A stretch of DNA of 64,000 nucleotides from Clostridia bacterium (GTDB taxonomy: Bacteria > Bacillota > Clostridia > Acetivibrionales > JAFADI01): positions 1 to 64,000 of the forward strand of contig JAOAAU010000007.1 in assembly GCA_026418695.1 (NCBI GenBank). Reading direction: 5' to 3'. Made by a program: the position numbers and the translations under genes. Of this stretch, positions 43,093-53,094 are shown piece after piece. The notes under the pieces were generated by a model. That model made no database searches. It worked only from the letters and a program-made list of their open reading frames with translations, and was not told the origin of the DNA. Positions within the stretch are counted from its first letter, which is position 1. The number at the start of each line of letters is the position of its first letter.

Positions 43093-43977
43093 CTATCCCT
43101 TAATACCGGTCGTTGCGATTCCTTCAATAAAGAACCGCTGCATGGAAAAGAACAATATTACCACAGGAATCAGGGAAACAACGGTAGCCGCCATGATCAG
43201 AGCATAATCTGCCGTATATTGTGTCATGAACATCCTGATCCCCAGTTGCAGCGTCTTTTTATCAGTAGAAGTCAGGTATACCAGAGGCTCAAGGAAGTTG
43301 TTCCATACAAAAACAAATTGAAAAATGGTCAAGGTCGCAATCGCAGGCTTTGCTAAGGGTAGGATGATCCTCAAATAAATTCCGAACTCACTTAGTCCAT
43401 CCATCCTGGCAGACTCGGATAGTTCTTCCGGAATGCTGATGAAAAACTGACGGAAGAGGAAAACCCCGAAAGCTGAAAAGGATTGCAGAAGGATCAGTGA
43501 AAGCAGTGTATCGGTTAGGTTCAGCTTCCTCATCATGATAAACTGAGGAATCATATAGACCTGGAATGGAACCGCAATGGTACCGATATAACAAATAAAG
43601 ATGGCATTCCTGCCGGGAAACTTGATTTTTGAAAAAGCATACGCTGCAAGGCTGCTGGTGATCAAACTCAGTACGGTAATTGTAACCGCCAGAATCGCTG
43701 TGTTTTTATAGAAGATTGAAAACGGGAGGATCTCCCATATCTCCTTGTAGTTTTCCCACCTTGGATTTTCAGGAATCCACCTTACAGGGAATTCAAACAC
43801 ATCATTATCGAGCTTGATGGAGGCGGAAAGCATCCACAGGAATGGAACCAGCACCGCCAGTGAGGTTAAAATCAGCACAAAGTAGGATGCTGCCTTTAAA
43901 GCATATTGCTTGGATTTTTCTTTTATAAAAAAGGAAGTTTGATTCTCTTTTTTTTGAGAAATAATTGTTGAATTCAT
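43093..43977 (-). CDS. Carbohydrate ABC transporter permease (MalG-type)
   Basis: A 294-aa protein from ATG 43975-43977 with AGGTGATGG upstream. It has six TM helices. The EAA loop EELSESARMDGLSEFGIYLRIILP contacts the ATPase, and the C-terminal end RFFIEGIATTGIKG is typical of MalG/UgpE-like CUT1 permeases. The partner is the MalF-type gene 48 nt upstream. No ATPase is encoded here; a shared MsmX/UgpC-type ATPase is expected. Confidence 0.95.
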   Translation of the reverse strand: MNSTIISQKKENQTSFFIKEKSKQYALKAASYFVLILTSLAVLVPFLWMLSASIKLDNDVFEFPVRWIPENPRWENYKEIWEILPFSIFYKNTAILAVTITVLSLITSSLAAYAFSKIKFPGRNAIFICYIGTIAVPFQVYMIPQFIMMRKLNLTDTLLSLILLQSFSAFGVFLFRQFFISIPEELSESARMDGLSEFGIYLRIILPLAKPAIATLTIFQFVFVWNNFLEPLVYLTSTDKKTLQLGIRMFMTQYTADYALIMAATVVSLIPVVILFFSMQRFFIEGIATTGIKG

Positions 43978-44025
43978 TCCATCACCTATCAGTATTATTT
44001 GATAACAACCCTTCAACCCGTGTGT

Positions 44026-44946
44026 TTACATATAATTCACCCATTTTTGTTCTCCCTTGAACTGGATCACCGTGATGCTCAAAACCAAGACCAGAAGAAC
44101 CATGGATACCGCTGCGGCATATCCGAATTTCATCTGAAGGAATGCCTGGTTGTAAATATGAAGCACCAATACATTGGTTGCTCTTCCTGGCCCGCCTTCT
44201 GTCATGACAGCAACCATGTCGAAGATCTTAAAACCGTTGATAACACACATTACACTGACAAAAAACGAGGTTGGTGTCAGCATGGGGAGTGTTATATTCT
44301 TAAACTTTTGCCAACTATTGGCTCCATCCACCACTGCCGCCTCATAAAGTTCCCTGGGAATGCCCTGAAGCCCGGCCAGGTACATCACCATAAAATATCC
44401 CATCTGCCTCCAGACAGAAGCAAAGATAATTGCCGGCATGGCCCATTCAACAGAAGCAGTCCAACCGGGCGGATTCTCGATGCCCAACGCCATTAAGAAG
44501 CTATTGACAGGCCCCATGGTCGGGTGAAAAATCATATTCCATACAACTGCAACTGCTACCATCGATACGATATACGGGAAGAAGAAGGCTGCCCGGAAAA
44601 ACTTTATTCCCTTCAGTTTATTGTTCAATACCAGGGCGATTACCAAAGAGCAAACCATGGTCAGAGGAACCGTCCCTATGGTGTAATACAGGGTGTTCCA
44701 AAAGGAAATCATAAATGTCTCATCTTTTAAAATCCTGGCATAGTTTTTTAGTCCGACAAAAACCATAGGGTTTGCTGAATCCCATTCCACAAAGCTTAGA
44801 AGCATTGCGCATACGACGGGTATCAGTGTGAATATCAGAAAGCCTATAAAATTCGGAAGTAAAAAAGCATAAGCTCTTAAGGTATTTCTTCTTTCCAGTG
44901 AGTTTCTTTTACTTGAACGATGTGATATGGATTTAACTGCCTCCAT
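44026..44946 (-). CDS. Carbohydrate ABC transporter permease (MalF-type)
   Basis: The protein has 306 aa with six TM helices and the EAA loop IPRELYEAAVVDGANSWQKFKNITLP. The N-terminal segment LRAYAFLLPNFIGFLIFTLIP is the usual CUT1 start. Together with the MalG-type protein it forms the channel for an oligosaccharide importer. Confidence 0.95.
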   Translation of the reverse strand: MEAVKSISHRSSKRNSLERRNTLRAYAFLLPNFIGFLIFTLIPVVCAMLLSFVEWDSANPMVFVGLKNYARILKDETFMISFWNTLYYTIGTVPLTMVCSLVIALVLNNKLKGIKFFRAAFFFPYIVSMVAVAVVWNMIFHPTMGPVNSFLMALGIENPPGWTASVEWAMPAIIFASVWRQMGYFMVMYLAGLQGIPRELYEAAVVDGANSWQKFKNITLPMLTPTSFFVSVMCVINGFKIFDMVAVMTEGGPGRATNVLVLHIYNQAFLQMKFGYAAAVSMVLLVLVLSITVIQFKGEQKWVNYM

Positions 44947-45019
44947 GTATGACTTATACCTCCTTTGTTAACCAGGAGAGTAGCCTGATCCCCCATAATA
45001 AGAATTTCTATAGTAAGGA

Positions 45020-45051
45020 TTTGCCCCATACTTCTTAGTATAGGGCAAATT
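45020..45051 (-). terminator. Hairpin between the binding protein and permease genes
   Basis: ATTTGCCCCATACT and AGTATAGGGCAAAT form a 14-bp stem with one G-T pair and a TCTT loop. There is no strong T run. Such hairpins usually raise binding-protein mRNA over permease mRNA by partial termination or 3' protection. Confidence 0.65.
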
Positions 45052-45075
45052 CTCATCAGTGTTTTATTTACTGTA

Positions 45076-46410
45076 TTAGTTGCCAGCCATAATTTCCTGA
45101 GCTCTCTTGTTCATGGATGCAATTCCTTTATCCGGGTCGTTTTTGCCGATCATGATCAGTTCATGCTCTTCCTGGAGCATCTTATCAAGGGCTGCGCTGA
45201 ATTTTGATGGCGGGAATTCCAAAGCTACGCTGGCCGTTTCAAGTGCTTTGTCCATTCCTTCCGGCAATCCCTGAAGACCTTTATAGGCATCGACAACGTT
45301 CTTTGTTCTGTAAGCAGGCATGCTGCCTCTCTTCGCCATGATGGTAGCACCGGCTTCAGTACCCATGAATTTGACAAATTTCCATGCTGCTTCGGGGTTC
45401 TTAGCCTTTGCATTGATCGCATTCCCGGTTACATTACCGAAAGTAGTACCCGGTTTTGATCCATTAAAGTGCGGAGCTTTTGTTACACCCCAGTTTACGT
45501 TATGCTTTCCATCCTTCTTGTCATTGATCAAGGAAGAAACAAACCATGATCCCATGATCACCATACCCACTTTGCCTGACTCGAACTGTCCTCTATAGTG
45601 AGCGCTTGAAGTCTTCGCTTCGGCAAAGGACATATAGGACTTGTCATCCTTCTGCATTGGGAGGAATATATCATAAGCCGGCTTGATGAAATCATATTTG
45701 CCGTCAATGAGCGTTCCTTTCTTGTCCGCTACAGGCCAGTTGATGATACAGGACTTCCAGTTATGAATGAAAGTACCGTAGGTCTTGTCTTTACCTGTGC
45801 CGCTGGTCAGCTTCTTAGCGGTTTCTCTGAACTGTTCAAAGGTCATATCGTCTGAAGGATAGGCAACCTTTGCTTTATCAAAGATGTCCTTGTTATAGTA
45901 AAGCATCCAGAAATCGCTTCTAAAGGGGAAATCATAAAGCTTCCCGTCAATTTTGATGTTCTCGGTAATTCCGTTGAAAGGCGCCATGTCGACTTTATCC
46001 TTGGCAATAAAGTCATCCAGCTGCATCAGCTGTTTCTTGGCCACATATCCGGAGAAAGCAGGCATTTCCTTGATTGCAATTACATCGGTTTCATCCCCAC
46101 CGGCTAGCATAATGGTGAGTTTGTCATCATACCCCTTATTCGACATTTCCAAAGGTTCTACAGTGATGTCCGGGTTTTCCTTTTGGAATGCTTCAATGAT
46201 GTCTTTGTAGTCCGCAGTCAAACTATAATCCCATACAGCCCATTTGATCTTAACTTTTTCAGCAGGTTTATCCGCAGGCTTTGCCTTTTCAGTACTTTCC
46301 GTTTTTTGAGCCGGTTGGTCTGAAGCCGTTTTGGCGCCGCAACCCACAACAGCAAAGAGCATGGACAATACCAAAACCAGTGAAATGACTTTAAAGCATT
46401 TTGACAACAT
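45076..46410 (-). CDS. Extracellular solute-binding lipoprotein (family 1, CUT1 importer)
   Basis: The protein has 444 aa. Signal peptide with lipobox VVGC, lipidated at about residue 24, then a Thr/Lys/Ala-rich tether. The mature protein follows SBP_bac_1: VKIKWAVWDYS, ITVEPLEMSNKGYDDKLTIMLAGGDETDVI, LYYNKDIFDKA and late WKFVKFMGTEAG. Given the GH88 gene in the same operon, unsaturated uronate-containing oligosaccharides are the likely ligand. A TATAAT on the minus strand lies about 57 nt upstream of the ATG. Confidence 0.95.
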   Translation of the reverse strand: MLSKCFKVISLVLVLSMLFAVVGCGAKTASDQPAQKTESTEKAKPADKPAEKVKIKWAVWDYSLTADYKDIIEAFQKENPDITVEPLEMSNKGYDDKLTIMLAGGDETDVIAIKEMPAFSGYVAKKQLMQLDDFIAKDKVDMAPFNGITENIKIDGKLYDFPFRSDFWMLYYNKDIFDKAKVAYPSDDMTFEQFRETAKKLTSGTGKDKTYGTFIHNWKSCIINWPVADKKGTLIDGKYDFIKPAYDIFLPMQKDDKSYMSFAEAKTSSAHYRGQFESGKVGMVIMGSWFVSSLINDKKDGKHNVNWGVTKAPHFNGSKPGTTFGNVTGNAINAKAKNPEAAWKFVKFMGTEAGATIMAKRGSMPAYRTKNVVDAYKGLQGLPEGMDKALETASVALEFPPSKFSAALDKMLQEEHELIMIGKNDPDKGIASMNKRAQEIMAGN

Positions 46411-46466
46411 ATTCTTCCTCCCTTTAATCTAAAAGATTTTTCGGCCTTGCTACGGCCTATGCTTTG

Positions 46467-46472
46467 ATTATA
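46467..46472 (-). promoter_or_regulatory. -10 box upstream of the ABC importer operon
   Basis: On the minus strand CCCTTATAATC gives a perfect TATAAT. The -35 position is not a good match, which fits activation by the adjacent AraC-type response regulator (inference). Confidence 0.45.
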
Positions 46473-46630
46473 AGGGCTCCCTTTCTGTGGTTGAATGAAC
46501 TGTATTTTGAAAAGGCAATACTATTTTTTCACCTTTGTACCAGCAAATTTATGAAAATGAACTCTTTATTTGCCTAAGTTTTAAACCCTTACATTTTATT
46601 TCATAATATAGTACTATTTTTCAATGGCAT

Positions 46631-48259
46631 CTACGCTTCACTTTCCATATACTCCTTCGGGGTAGATCCTGTGACCTTCTTGAATACTCTGCTGAAGTAG
46701 TAGGCATTCTCATATCCGGTCATTTCAGCCACTTCGTAGATTTTATATTTGCCCTTTTTCAACAGCTTTTGAGCCTCGGCAATTTTTACCTTTGCAACAT
46801 AGTCTGAAAAGCTTTCTCCCGTGATCTGCTTAAAAACCGTACTGAAGTAACAGTGGCTCATGTTCAGAAAGCCTGCAACTTCACTCAGCATGATTTCTTT
46901 GGAAATATGCTCGGAGATATATTTTTTCGCCTTCTGAATCAAAATGGAATTCTGATTCTGGTCTTTATTGCTTTTAACGATTTCCACCAGCCTATTCCTC
47001 ACATTGTCCAACCAATGGAAGGTATTCTCCAGGGTGTTCAATGCCGGGATCTCCTTATACAGGTTATTTGCATCAATAAAGGCATCTACAGGCAAATCCC
47101 TGCCGCTTTCCGACATTTCCATCAGTTTGTAGGCGATATGACTGCAAAGTTCATGGGCTTGTGTTTTACTGATACTTGCATCCCGGAGCATATTCGCCAC
47201 TGAGCTGAATACAGAAATAATCCTCTCCGCATCCAAATAGTCAAACGCATCTTTCAGTTCGACCAACTGCCTGGATATATTCACGTCCTTGCTTCCAGTC
47301 TCATATTGACGTACATCCTTATAAATCAATATTTTTCCTCTGCCCTGTAAGAAACTTCTTTCTGCTGCAAAAAGGCTTTCTTTAAACGCTAAACTCAGAT
47401 CGGCAATCTGGGTATGCAGATTGCTTACACCGACAGAGACAAATACATTTGCATAGTGGTCTAAAGTCGTAATCAGCCGCTTTCCCATCTTTTCAATTTT
47501 CTCATCGGTTTCCTCAGAAGTTGCTGAATTCTCCGTAGAGAAGACAATGACATACTGGTGATCATTATATTTAAAGGTATAGGAATTAAAAAAATCATTC
47601 GCAACTTCACTAGCCACATTTTCCACGCAAAAATCAAGCAAGGCAATGTCTTCCTCACTCTGGTACTTGATCCTGTCAACCACTTCAATGATTTCAATCA
47701 CGAGGATTCCAAAGCTTTGGTCGTTCAGCTTGATTCCCAGATGCCGCATGTTTTCGTGAATATCTTTATTGGTGATGACCATTTTATTCAAAAGCTTCTT
47801 GAGAAAATCCTTTCTTGCAGCATCCATATTGATTCTTGCATGCATGTCAAGAATTCTTCTTTGGCGGTCCTCTTCCGCCTCTGCAAACAGCTTTTCGCAC
47901 ACCGACCGGATGGTTTTTGACAGGATATCGGGGTCAATATCCAGCTTGATCAGATATTCCTCGGCTCCAAGCTTCATGGCTTCCTTCACAAGATGAAATT
48001 CGTCATAGCTGCTCAGCACGATAAACTTTGCTTTGGTATGGCTGCTTTTCAGCCTGCGGATCATCTCAAGCCCATCCATTACTGGCATTTTAATGTCCGT
48101 AATGACAATATCGGGCTGCAGGTTTTCAACAAGCCTGATTCCTTCCTCTCCATTGCAGGCTTCTCCCAGAACTTCACAATCAAGGCTTTCCCAGGGGATC
48201 ATAGATTTCAAGCCAATCCTGGATAGAGCTTCGTCATCCACGATGATAATCCTATACAT
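46631..48259 (-). CDS. YesN-type response regulator with AraC DNA-binding domain
   Basis: The protein has 542 aa. The N-terminal receiver has acidic residues D8/D9, phospho-acceptor D55 in ITDIKMP and a conserved K in EEYLIK. A long middle region (about 125-430) resembles the YesN linker. The C-terminal 100 residues have the two AraC HTHs (LSEVAGFLNMSHCYFSTVFKQITG; IYEVAEMTGYENAYYFSRVFKKVTG, TPKEYM). It overlaps the kinase gene by 8 bp. It probably activates the importer operon that starts 220 nt downstream. Confidence 0.94.
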   Translation of the reverse strand: MYRIIIVDDEALSRIGLKSMIPWESLDCEVLGEACNGEEGIRLVENLQPDIVITDIKMPVMDGLEMIRRLKSSHTKAKFIVLSSYDEFHLVKEAMKLGAEEYLIKLDIDPDILSKTIRSVCEKLFAEAEEDRQRRILDMHARINMDAARKDFLKKLLNKMVITNKDIHENMRHLGIKLNDQSFGILVIEIIEVVDRIKYQSEEDIALLDFCVENVASEVANDFFNSYTFKYNDHQYVIVFSTENSATSEETDEKIEKMGKRLITTLDHYANVFVSVGVSNLHTQIADLSLAFKESLFAAERSFLQGRGKILIYKDVRQYETGSKDVNISRQLVELKDAFDYLDAERIISVFSSVANMLRDASISKTQAHELCSHIAYKLMEMSESGRDLPVDAFIDANNLYKEIPALNTLENTFHWLDNVRNRLVEIVKSNKDQNQNSILIQKAKKYISEHISKEIMLSEVAGFLNMSHCYFSTVFKQITGESFSDYVAKVKIAEAQKLLKKGKYKIYEVAEMTGYENAYYFSRVFKKVTGSTPKEYMESEA

Positions 48260-50096
48260 TCACGGTCCCCCTCTCTTCTACAGAATTCATATACAATCCG
48301 GGAATCCTCACAAAAACCCGGGTATATTCTCCTACCTTACTTTCGATATGAATGCCATACTGTTCCCCATAAACCAGTTTGATTCTTTCATTCACATTTC
48401 TGATACCGATCGCGCTGAATCCTCTTTTTGTATCCTCTTGCTTATCTTCTCTCAACAGGATTTCAATTTGTTCTTCCGTCATACCAATCCCATCATCCTC
48501 AATGCATATTTCCAATGCTTCGGGTTTTCCTACGACATGAATCGTGATCAGTCCCGAGTCTTTCTTAGGTTCAATTCCGTGGAAAATAGCATTTTCAACC
48601 AGAGGCTGCAGCGTCATCTTCAGGATCTTACAATTTAAAAGATCTTCATTCTCAACCTGATACTTTACTTCGACACTTTCCATATACCTAAGCTTCTGGA
48701 TTAAAACATAGTCATTTAACAGCGCCAACTCTTCTTTTAGGGTTATTTCCTGCGAAGTATCTCCAAGTGTGTTTTTTAAAAGTCTTCCCAGAGAAGTAAT
48801 GGCATCCCGGACGCCATCAGCTTTTTGTATGATGGCAATCCATCTTATGGAATTCAGTGTATTGTAGAGAAAATGGGGGTTGATCTGGCTTTGAAGCATT
48901 CGAAGCTCCAGATGCCTTTTCTTACTTTCCTCCTCAAGCAGCTGCTTCATTAAGCCGTTGATGTTTTCTGTCATATGATTGATGCCTTTACCCAGCATCC
49001 CCAGTTCATCATCCCCTTCAATTCCCGGCTCTTTGCTGAAATCGCCCGAGGCAATCCTTTTCATTTTCTTTAATATGCGCCGGAGAGGACTGGTAAGGTT
49101 ATAAGAAAGGAAAACGGACAAAACTGAGGAAAGACAAATGCTGCAGAAGAAAAGTAGAATACTGATATAAACCAGGGTTGTTTTCTGTTTTGCCAGAAAA
49201 GCATTGGATACCTCTTGAATGATGACCCAATCATTGACATTGGATTTGCAAAAAACCAGATTTTTTTCCTTCCCGTTGATGCTGGCCGTAATATATCCTG
49301 AGCCTTTATGGAGGATGTCTTTGAAATACGGCTCCTGATGAATACTCTTGCCGATACGCTTTCCATCACTATGAAAAATCAGGGTTCCCTGAGGGTCAAT
49401 GAGAAAAATAACATCTTCCCTGTTTACTGCATAATTCTCAAAGAGATCCGAGATCAGCGAGCTTTTGAAAGCAATAAAACTCCATCCGATCTGTTGGTTG
49501 TTCCTTGTATTGATAATCGGCCGGATGAATGGGAAGATATACGGATCCGTCTTCACTGAAGCAGGATTTTCAACGATCGGCTGCCAGTTCACCTTCCACC
49601 CGTTCATCATCTGTCGTTTGAACCAGTCATACTGTACAATCTCATCTTTATCGACCAATGCAGCATCCAGGCCATCTCTGATATCCACGCCATTGTCTCC
49701 AATGATCAGCAGAGAGGATATATACTTTTCCAGGGATGTCCCCAAAATTGTACTATGGACGGCGTTGTAAAAGTTCATCGAGTGATTCACAAATTCCTGG
49801 TCCTGTTTGTCCCACTCTTTAAGAAACAGTTTGTCATAGTTGGAATTCACAGTAATGTCGGTGGTATTGATAAAAATCCAGTCGGACAGCTGCTCTGCCA
49901 GCTTTAATTGCTTGTCGATATTGCTCATGATATAGGTTAGGTCTGAGGTCGCATTCTGAACCATGCTGGCATTGAGCATCTTTTTTTCATCATAGTAATA
50001 GTAGAGGCTGATAGCTAATGCAGGAATCACAGCGATCAGGGTAAAATAAACGATCAGCTTGTTTTTTAAGCTTTTGGGCTTCTTGATGTTGATCAT
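48252..50096 (-). CDS. YesM-type sensor histidine kinase
   Basis: The protein has 614 aa. TM1 (about 13-32), a large extracytoplasmic sensor region with double-Cache appearance, TM2 (about 300-325), HAMP (RRILKKMKRIASGDFSKEPG), then a His_kinase domain with the phospho-His in INPHFLYNTLNSIRW and an HATPase with QPLVENAIFHGIEP and a GIGIRNVNERI-like ATP lid. It would sense an external oligosaccharide or a loaded binding protein. Start codon lies about 120 nt after the heparinase-family gene. Confidence 0.94.
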   Translation of the reverse strand: MINIKKPKSLKNKLIVYFTLIAVIPALAISLYYYYDEKKMLNASMVQNATSDLTYIMSNIDKQLKLAEQLSDWIFINTTDITVNSNYDKLFLKEWDKQDQEFVNHSMNFYNAVHSTILGTSLEKYISSLLIIGDNGVDIRDGLDAALVDKDEIVQYDWFKRQMMNGWKVNWQPIVENPASVKTDPYIFPFIRPIINTRNNQQIGWSFIAFKSSLISDLFENYAVNREDVIFLIDPQGTLIFHSDGKRIGKSIHQEPYFKDILHKGSGYITASINGKEKNLVFCKSNVNDWVIIQEVSNAFLAKQKTTLVYISILLFFCSICLSSVLSVFLSYNLTSPLRRILKKMKRIASGDFSKEPGIEGDDELGMLGKGINHMTENINGLMKQLLEEESKKRHLELRMLQSQINPHFLYNTLNSIRWIAIIQKADGVRDAITSLGRLLKNTLGDTSQEITLKEELALLNDYVLIQKLRYMESVEVKYQVENEDLLNCKILKMTLQPLVENAIFHGIEPKKDSGLITIHVVGKPEALEICIEDDGIGMTEEQIEILLREDKQEDTKRGFSAIGIRNVNERIKLVYGEQYGIHIESKVGEYTRVFVRIPGLYMNSVEERGTVNV

Positions 50097-50216
50097 CCGA
50101 CCTTCGTCCTCACGTGATTTTTGATGTTTTTATTCGGGTGTTTCAAATGAAAGGCTAATGCTCTGGAAGTATATTAATATTTTATAACAAATCAGACTCC
50201 GATGCAAAATATTCCG

Positions 50217-52091
50217 TTATCTTCCACAAAGGAATGCAACTTCAACAGTAACATCAAGCTCAGGTTTTTTTAACTCCAGGTCGATGGTATATACGTCCGT
50301 ATCCATCCCCCAATGATCTTTAAATACATTTTTCTTAATGCTGCATTCCATTCTTTCCTGGTCAAACACTATGTCTACCCTTCCGCTTCCCCCGGACATA
50401 CTCACCACACCATCCCCTGTACTTACGGGTTCATGAAAGGAAACAAACCGTTCTATGATTGAAGCAGGCTTCTCTTCAAATTGGAATTCATCCCTCAGCA
50501 CCAGCTTTACCTCAGAGGTCTTATAAAAGGAAAAGGCTCGCTGAAGGGATTTTAGATTTCTCAAGGCATAAGCTTTCGTAATATCTAAAGAAAAGATATC
50601 CGTTTCCGCTCCTATTTGAACATTTAGAACTTTTGCAGCATGTTCCGATTCCTCCGATTGGAAACAGCCGTCTATGATAGGCACGGAATGCCCCTGGGAG
50701 CCATTGCAGAAAAAGCTGTACCTTTCCGATCCGAAATACTGTCGCGTATACTCGCCTGCGCCGGTATCCGTCAGCAAGGTTTCTCCATTGACGTGCAGGA
50801 TGAAATTGCCGATATCATTGTGATTGTGGGGCTCCTCATTGTGCCCTCCCTTTGCAGCAAAACAGATAATTTCCTGATCCTGAACTTTCCTTGATATGAA
50901 CCATTGAGCATCTTCCAGGAAATACGCTTCTTCAGCAAGCTTGCTTTCCGCATATTCAGGATTGCTCCATACAAAATCCCGGATAAAATGTGCCCACCGG
51001 TGGCAATGATCATCCCTAACACCTGCCTTGAATCTGTTGTCGGGAATCCCCACTTCCGGAAACCGCTCTTTCAAATAATGTGTAAGTCCCAACTGAAACC
51101 TCGACGTTGTAAATCCGTCAGAAAAGCTGATGACCTTATTCTCGCTCAAATAGCATTTCTGCTGGAACAGCGCGATCTGCCGGACCTTGTCGTTTTCCAT
51201 CATATCCAGTTTTCCTGCAGTCCGCTGCTTCAAAAGCGCAGCAAAGTATGTAAAGAAGCCGAACCCGTAAATCCAGTAGGAAAGTCCCTCCGTGCAGGCC
51301 CCATCCATACCGAAGCCCGCTAGAAAGCATTCCATCGCATTGATGACTCTATTGAGGATAGATGCAAGAATCAAGTCATCCTGAATCAAATAGATCGCAG
51401 CAGCTCCAATAGAACCTGCACAGACAGCAGACCAGTTCATGGTGCAGGTTTCCCACCAAAACATGGAGTTCAAAGCACAGTACGGCTCCAAGAGTCTTTC
51501 CCTGATTTCTTTTCTTGCTCTTAAAACAACCATTGGTGCAAGTTTGTCCTCCAACAGATAGAGGATCTCCGCCAGCGAGAATCCGGTCTCCGCAGAAAAT
51601 AAATCAATATAGGCTTTATGCTCACGGAAATTCCCCTGGATCTTTCCATCACTTTTGCTGAGATTATTCACATGGTCAATAAAATGAATTCCTTGCTCGG
51701 GGAGATGGGCAGGCAGGCACCAGGTGTATTCATCACAAATCGCCCAAAGGATATCCTCAAGACTATCCAAATACTTCTTTTCTCCGGAAACAATCGAAAG
51801 AAGGGCCAAGGCATTCAGCCTTCCCCTTCTTTCAAAATACACTTTCTCAAATGCTATTCTGTTTCCTGTTTCAGCATACAGCTTGTGCAAGGAAAAGGGC
51901 AATACCTGAATGGAGCCCTGCAAATATTGCAGGGCGATATCGGTTATCTCCCGAAGCATTTCACCATAGTACGGGGACAGCTTGATTTTTTCCCATCTTT
52001 GGAGGTCTCTTCCCTCTTCAAAAAGACCTGATCCGTTTTGTCTCGCAGTACTTCCATAGCTTAATGCATCCAATATCTCCTTGATATTCAT
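50217..52091 (-). CDS. Heparinase II/III-family protein
   Basis: A 624-aa protein from ATG 52089-52091 with GGAGG 7 nt upstream. The N-terminal half is an alpha/alpha-toroid (LAALLSIVSGEKKYLDS-like repeats, NMFWWETCTMNWSAVCAG). The C-terminal half has the Hepar_II_III motif with the catalytic region GGHNEEPHNHNDIGNFILHVNGE and DTGAGEY. PL12, PL15 and PL21 lyases share this layout. There is no signal peptide, so it should be a cytoplasmic oligo-uronide lyase that makes the unsaturated ends used by GH88 and Kdu enzymes. Confidence 0.88.
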   Translation of the reverse strand: MNIKEILDALSYGSTARQNGSGLFEEGRDLQRWEKIKLSPYYGEMLREITDIALQYLQGSIQVLPFSLHKLYAETGNRIAFEKVYFERRGRLNALALLSIVSGEKKYLDSLEDILWAICDEYTWCLPAHLPEQGIHFIDHVNNLSKSDGKIQGNFREHKAYIDLFSAETGFSLAEILYLLEDKLAPMVVLRARKEIRERLLEPYCALNSMFWWETCTMNWSAVCAGSIGAAAIYLIQDDLILASILNRVINAMECFLAGFGMDGACTEGLSYWIYGFGFFTYFAALLKQRTAGKLDMMENDKVRQIALFQQKCYLSENKVISFSDGFTTSRFQLGLTHYLKERFPEVGIPDNRFKAGVRDDHCHRWAHFIRDFVWSNPEYAESKLAEEAYFLEDAQWFISRKVQDQEIICFAAKGGHNEEPHNHNDIGNFILHVNGETLLTDTGAGEYTRQYFGSERYSFFCNGSQGHSVPIIDGCFQSEESEHAAKVLNVQIGAETDIFSLDITKAYALRNLKSLQRAFSFYKTSEVKLVLRDEFQFEEKPASIIERFVSFHEPVSTGDGVVSMSGGSGRVDIVFDQERMECSIKKNVFKDHWGMDTDVYTIDLELKKPELDVTVEVAFLCGR

Positions 52092-52359
52092 CCGGGTACC
52101 TCCACTGCTTTTTATACTTAAGTAACCATTTGCTTCGGGATCAACGGATAAGGTATACAAGACCCTATGATAATCATTATATGAGCAAGCTGTTCATATT
52201 TGAATGAATCGAGTTTTTGGAAAACCTGCATTATTTTTTTAAAATAATGACATTCGGGTTGTTCGACATGACCGGACATATCGAAATCTTTATCCTGCCT
52301 TTTTTCATATACTTTTTTTCAAAAACATAATACGATCTTTCGAAAACATGACCAATACA

Positions 52360-52998
52360 TTAAAATCCTGTTTCCTCAGCAATCATGATCACAGAAATTC
52401 TGCCCTCAAACTTCATCCCATGATTGATGATTCCAATAACATTATCAATCCTTTCAGGAGTTACGCACTCCATACACCTTCCGGTCTCGGTGCAGGGCGT
52501 TTTGTGACCGTTCCTCAGCGCGTTCATGGGAGCTATATTCTTTAATCTTTTTAAGGCCTCATCAACATTTTTGACAACCTTATTGGCACCAGCGATAACG
52601 ATTACTCTCTTAGGACCAAAAATCATTCCAGCAACTCTATTCCCTGAAGAATCTACATTTACCAGTTCGCCCTGTCTGGTGACAGCATTGGTGCCTGTAA
52701 CAAGAAAATCTGCGAGAAGCGATTGCCTGTATATCTCAACAATTTCATCAAACGGAAGACTCTGATAGCGATCAAAGAAGTGATATTCTCCGTTCCTGAA
52801 TATATCAACAAGCTCCATTTCACTGATGGTTTCCGACCCTCCGAGAGCAACACTGGAAGCCGGAGGAATCATCCTCAGGACCATTCCTTTTGCTTCATCA
52901 AGGTTTTCTGCGTAATGCGCATCATAACCCTTTTGGTTTAAAATCCCTACCATTTCCTTCGCCAGCATCTGATACTGCCATTTTCTATATTTATTCAC
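52360..52998 (-). CDS. LUD-domain protein (LutC/DUF162-like)
   Basis: A 212-aa protein starting at GTG 52996-52998, 7 nt after GGAGG. It matches the LUD family: SVALGGSETISEMELVDIF, DFLVTGTNAVTRQGELVNVDSSGNRVAGMIFGPKRVIVIAG. The C-terminal CTETGRCMEC could carry a cluster or metal. LutC proteins serve lactate oxidation with LutA/LutB, which are absent here. Its place at the end of the kdu operon suggests a role in 2-keto or hydroxy acid handling; this is inference. Confidence 0.85.
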   Translation of the reverse strand: MNKYRKWQYQMLAKEMVGILNQKGYDAHYAENLDEAKGMVLRMIPPASSVALGGSETISEMELVDIFRNGEYHFFDRYQSLPFDEIVEIYRQSLLADFLVTGTNAVTRQGELVNVDSSGNRVAGMIFGPKRVIVIAGANKVVKNVDEALKRLKNIAPMNALRNGHKTPCTETGRCMECVTPERIDNVIGIINHGMKFEGRISVIMIAEETGF

Positions 52999-53094
52999 TG
53001 CTGCACCTCCGCTCAATCTTAATAAGTGAAAGAAATTGTTGTCCTCTCCATTATTCCGGTCTCCAGAAAACCCCTATCTTTTTGAAACATAACT

